NCBI GenBank assembly: GCA_900556545.1
Contig: USPE01000021.1
Location: 1 to 14,957, forward strand
DNA: 14,957 nucleotides
Direction of reading: 5' to 3'
Source: an uncultured Peptococcaceae bacterium
GTDB taxonomy: Bacteria; Bacillota; Peptococcia; Peptococcales; Peptococcaceae
The notes beneath the pieces are model-generated. The model was not told where the DNA came from. It did no database searches and was given only the letters and a program-made list of their open reading frames with translations. Positions 14,409 to 14,957 of this stretch are shown one piece after another. Position 1 is the stretch's first letter; each line of letters starts with the position of its first letter. Position numbers and translations under genes: made by a program.

Positions 14409-14461
14409 GCTGTCGCAAGACGGCGCTCAACAAAAAGCAGTTGAGAAAAGCTCTTTGAAAA
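14409..14461 (+). promoter_or_regulatory. rRNA leader: GNRA hairpin, boxB-like hairpin and boxA
   Basis: GCTGTC, loop GCAA, GACGGC (14409-14424) forms a hairpin at the 5' end of the P2 transcript. CTCAAC and GTTGAG (14426-14431 and 14440-14445) form a 6-bp boxB-like stem. GCTCTTTGAAAA at 14450-14461 matches boxA, the NusB/NusE loading site that protects rRNA transcripts from early termination. The 143 bases from here to 16S show no further element that I can name; they probably pair with sequence past 16S for RNase III processing. Confidence 0.75.
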
Positions 14462-14604
14462 TTAAACAGTTGAAAGAAGCGAACAAAACCAGATGATAAA
14501 GAAACATTATCTGCAAAAGATAGTGCGGACAAAAGACAATTCTAGTTTTTGGACAACAAAAACGCTAAGCAAGTAAGTGAATGAGCTAAAACTCGAGAAG
14601 AAAT

Positions 14605-14957
14605 TTCATGGAGAGTTTGATCCTGGCTCAGGACGAACGCTGGCGGCATGCCTAACACATGCAAGTCGAACGGAGTTTGTTATTAGAAGTTCTTCGGAAC
14701 GGAAGATAATAAACTTAGTGGCGGACGGGTGAGTAACGCGTGGATAACCTGCCTTTTTGTGGGGAACAACTTCGAGAAATCGGAGCTAATACCGCATGAG
14801 CTTGTGAAGCCGCATGGCTTTATAAGGAAAGATGGCCTCTGAAAATGCTATCGCAAAAAGATGGATCCGCGTCTGATTAGCTAGTTGGTAAGGTAGCGGC
14901 TTACCAAGGCGACGATCAGTAGCCGGCCTGAGAGGGTGAACGGCCACATTGGGACTG
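14605..14957 (+). rRNA. rrs: 16S ribosomal RNA, 5' part (cut by the window end)
   Basis: AGAGTTTGATCCTGGCTCAG begins at 14612, corresponding to E. coli position 8, which puts the mature 5' end near 14605. The universal segments follow in order: GACGAACGCTGGCGGC, AACACATGCAAGTCGAACGG, GGCGGACGGGTGAGTAACGC, GATTAGCTAGTTGGTAAGG and the last bases CACATTGGGACTG. The V1 region folds as a long stem around TTCTTCGGAA. About 353 nt are present. GGCATGCCTAACACATGC and the AAAGATGGCCTCT stretch suggest Bacillota near Negativicutes or Peptococcaceae-type Clostridia, without resolving the genus. Confidence 0.97.

Noticed and set aside
1..14957. Search for CRISPR arrays, insertion sequences, phage genes or tRNA genes
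   Set aside because: No regularly spaced repeats, transposase or integrase motifs, target-site duplications or tRNA cloverleaf sequences were seen by eye.

Overview
The window reads as a chromosomal segment of a low-to-moderate GC member of the Bacillota. The grounds are strong AGGAGG-type ribosome binding sites, frequent GTG/TTG starts, the rnr-smpB pair, a Bacillota-like rRNA leader and the 16S 5' end. Parts of the 16S resemble Negativicutes or Peptococcaceae-type Clostridia, but 353 nt read by eye cannot fix the genus. Every confident gene lies on the + strand.

Layout. (1) 1-446 is an AT-rich intergenic region that opens with a perfect 26-bp palindrome and ends with a promoter. (2) 477-4345 is a three-gene operon: a LolD/MacB-type ABC ATPase, a secreted membrane-anchored protein of CARDB-like repeats, and a MacB/FtsX-type permease. 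(3) 4346-4763 is an intergenic region with two promoter-like sites; the second is followed by a dyad that may be an operator. (4) 4773-8040 is an NAD-metabolism operon: a DUF695/RraB-like protein, a Nudix plus winged-helix regulator of the NrtR type, and nicotinate phosphoribosyltransferase (pncB). (5) 8138-11087 holds a TRAP (DctP)-like lipoprotein whose signal peptide and body lie in different frames, then an OmpR-type response regulator and a sensor kinase overlapping end to end, closed by a strong terminator at 11099-11155. (6) 11344-14114 carries rnr (RNase R), smpB and an unrecognised 46-aa membrane protein, closed by a terminator at 14126-14184. (7) 14238-14957 is the front of an rRNA operon: tandem promoters behind phased A-tracts, boxB/boxA-like leader elements and the first ~353 nt of 16S rRNA, cut by the window end.

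How the genes fit together. The ABC genes probably form one envelope machine in which a CARDB ectoprotein takes the place usually held by a MacA-type adaptor. The Nudix/winged-helix protein probably controls its own operon, including pncB, through the dyad at 4742-4755. The DctP-like lipoprotein next to a two-component system, with no TRAP permease in view, suggests a ligand-sensing accessory, or a decaying gene given its frameshift and apparently missing central segment. RNase R and SmpB act together in trans-translation and RNA quality control.

Most of the window is ordinary housekeeping sequence. The points most worth checking are the DctP frameshift and deletion, the candidate NrtR operator, the CARDB-MacB operon, and the unlisted 46-aa gene.
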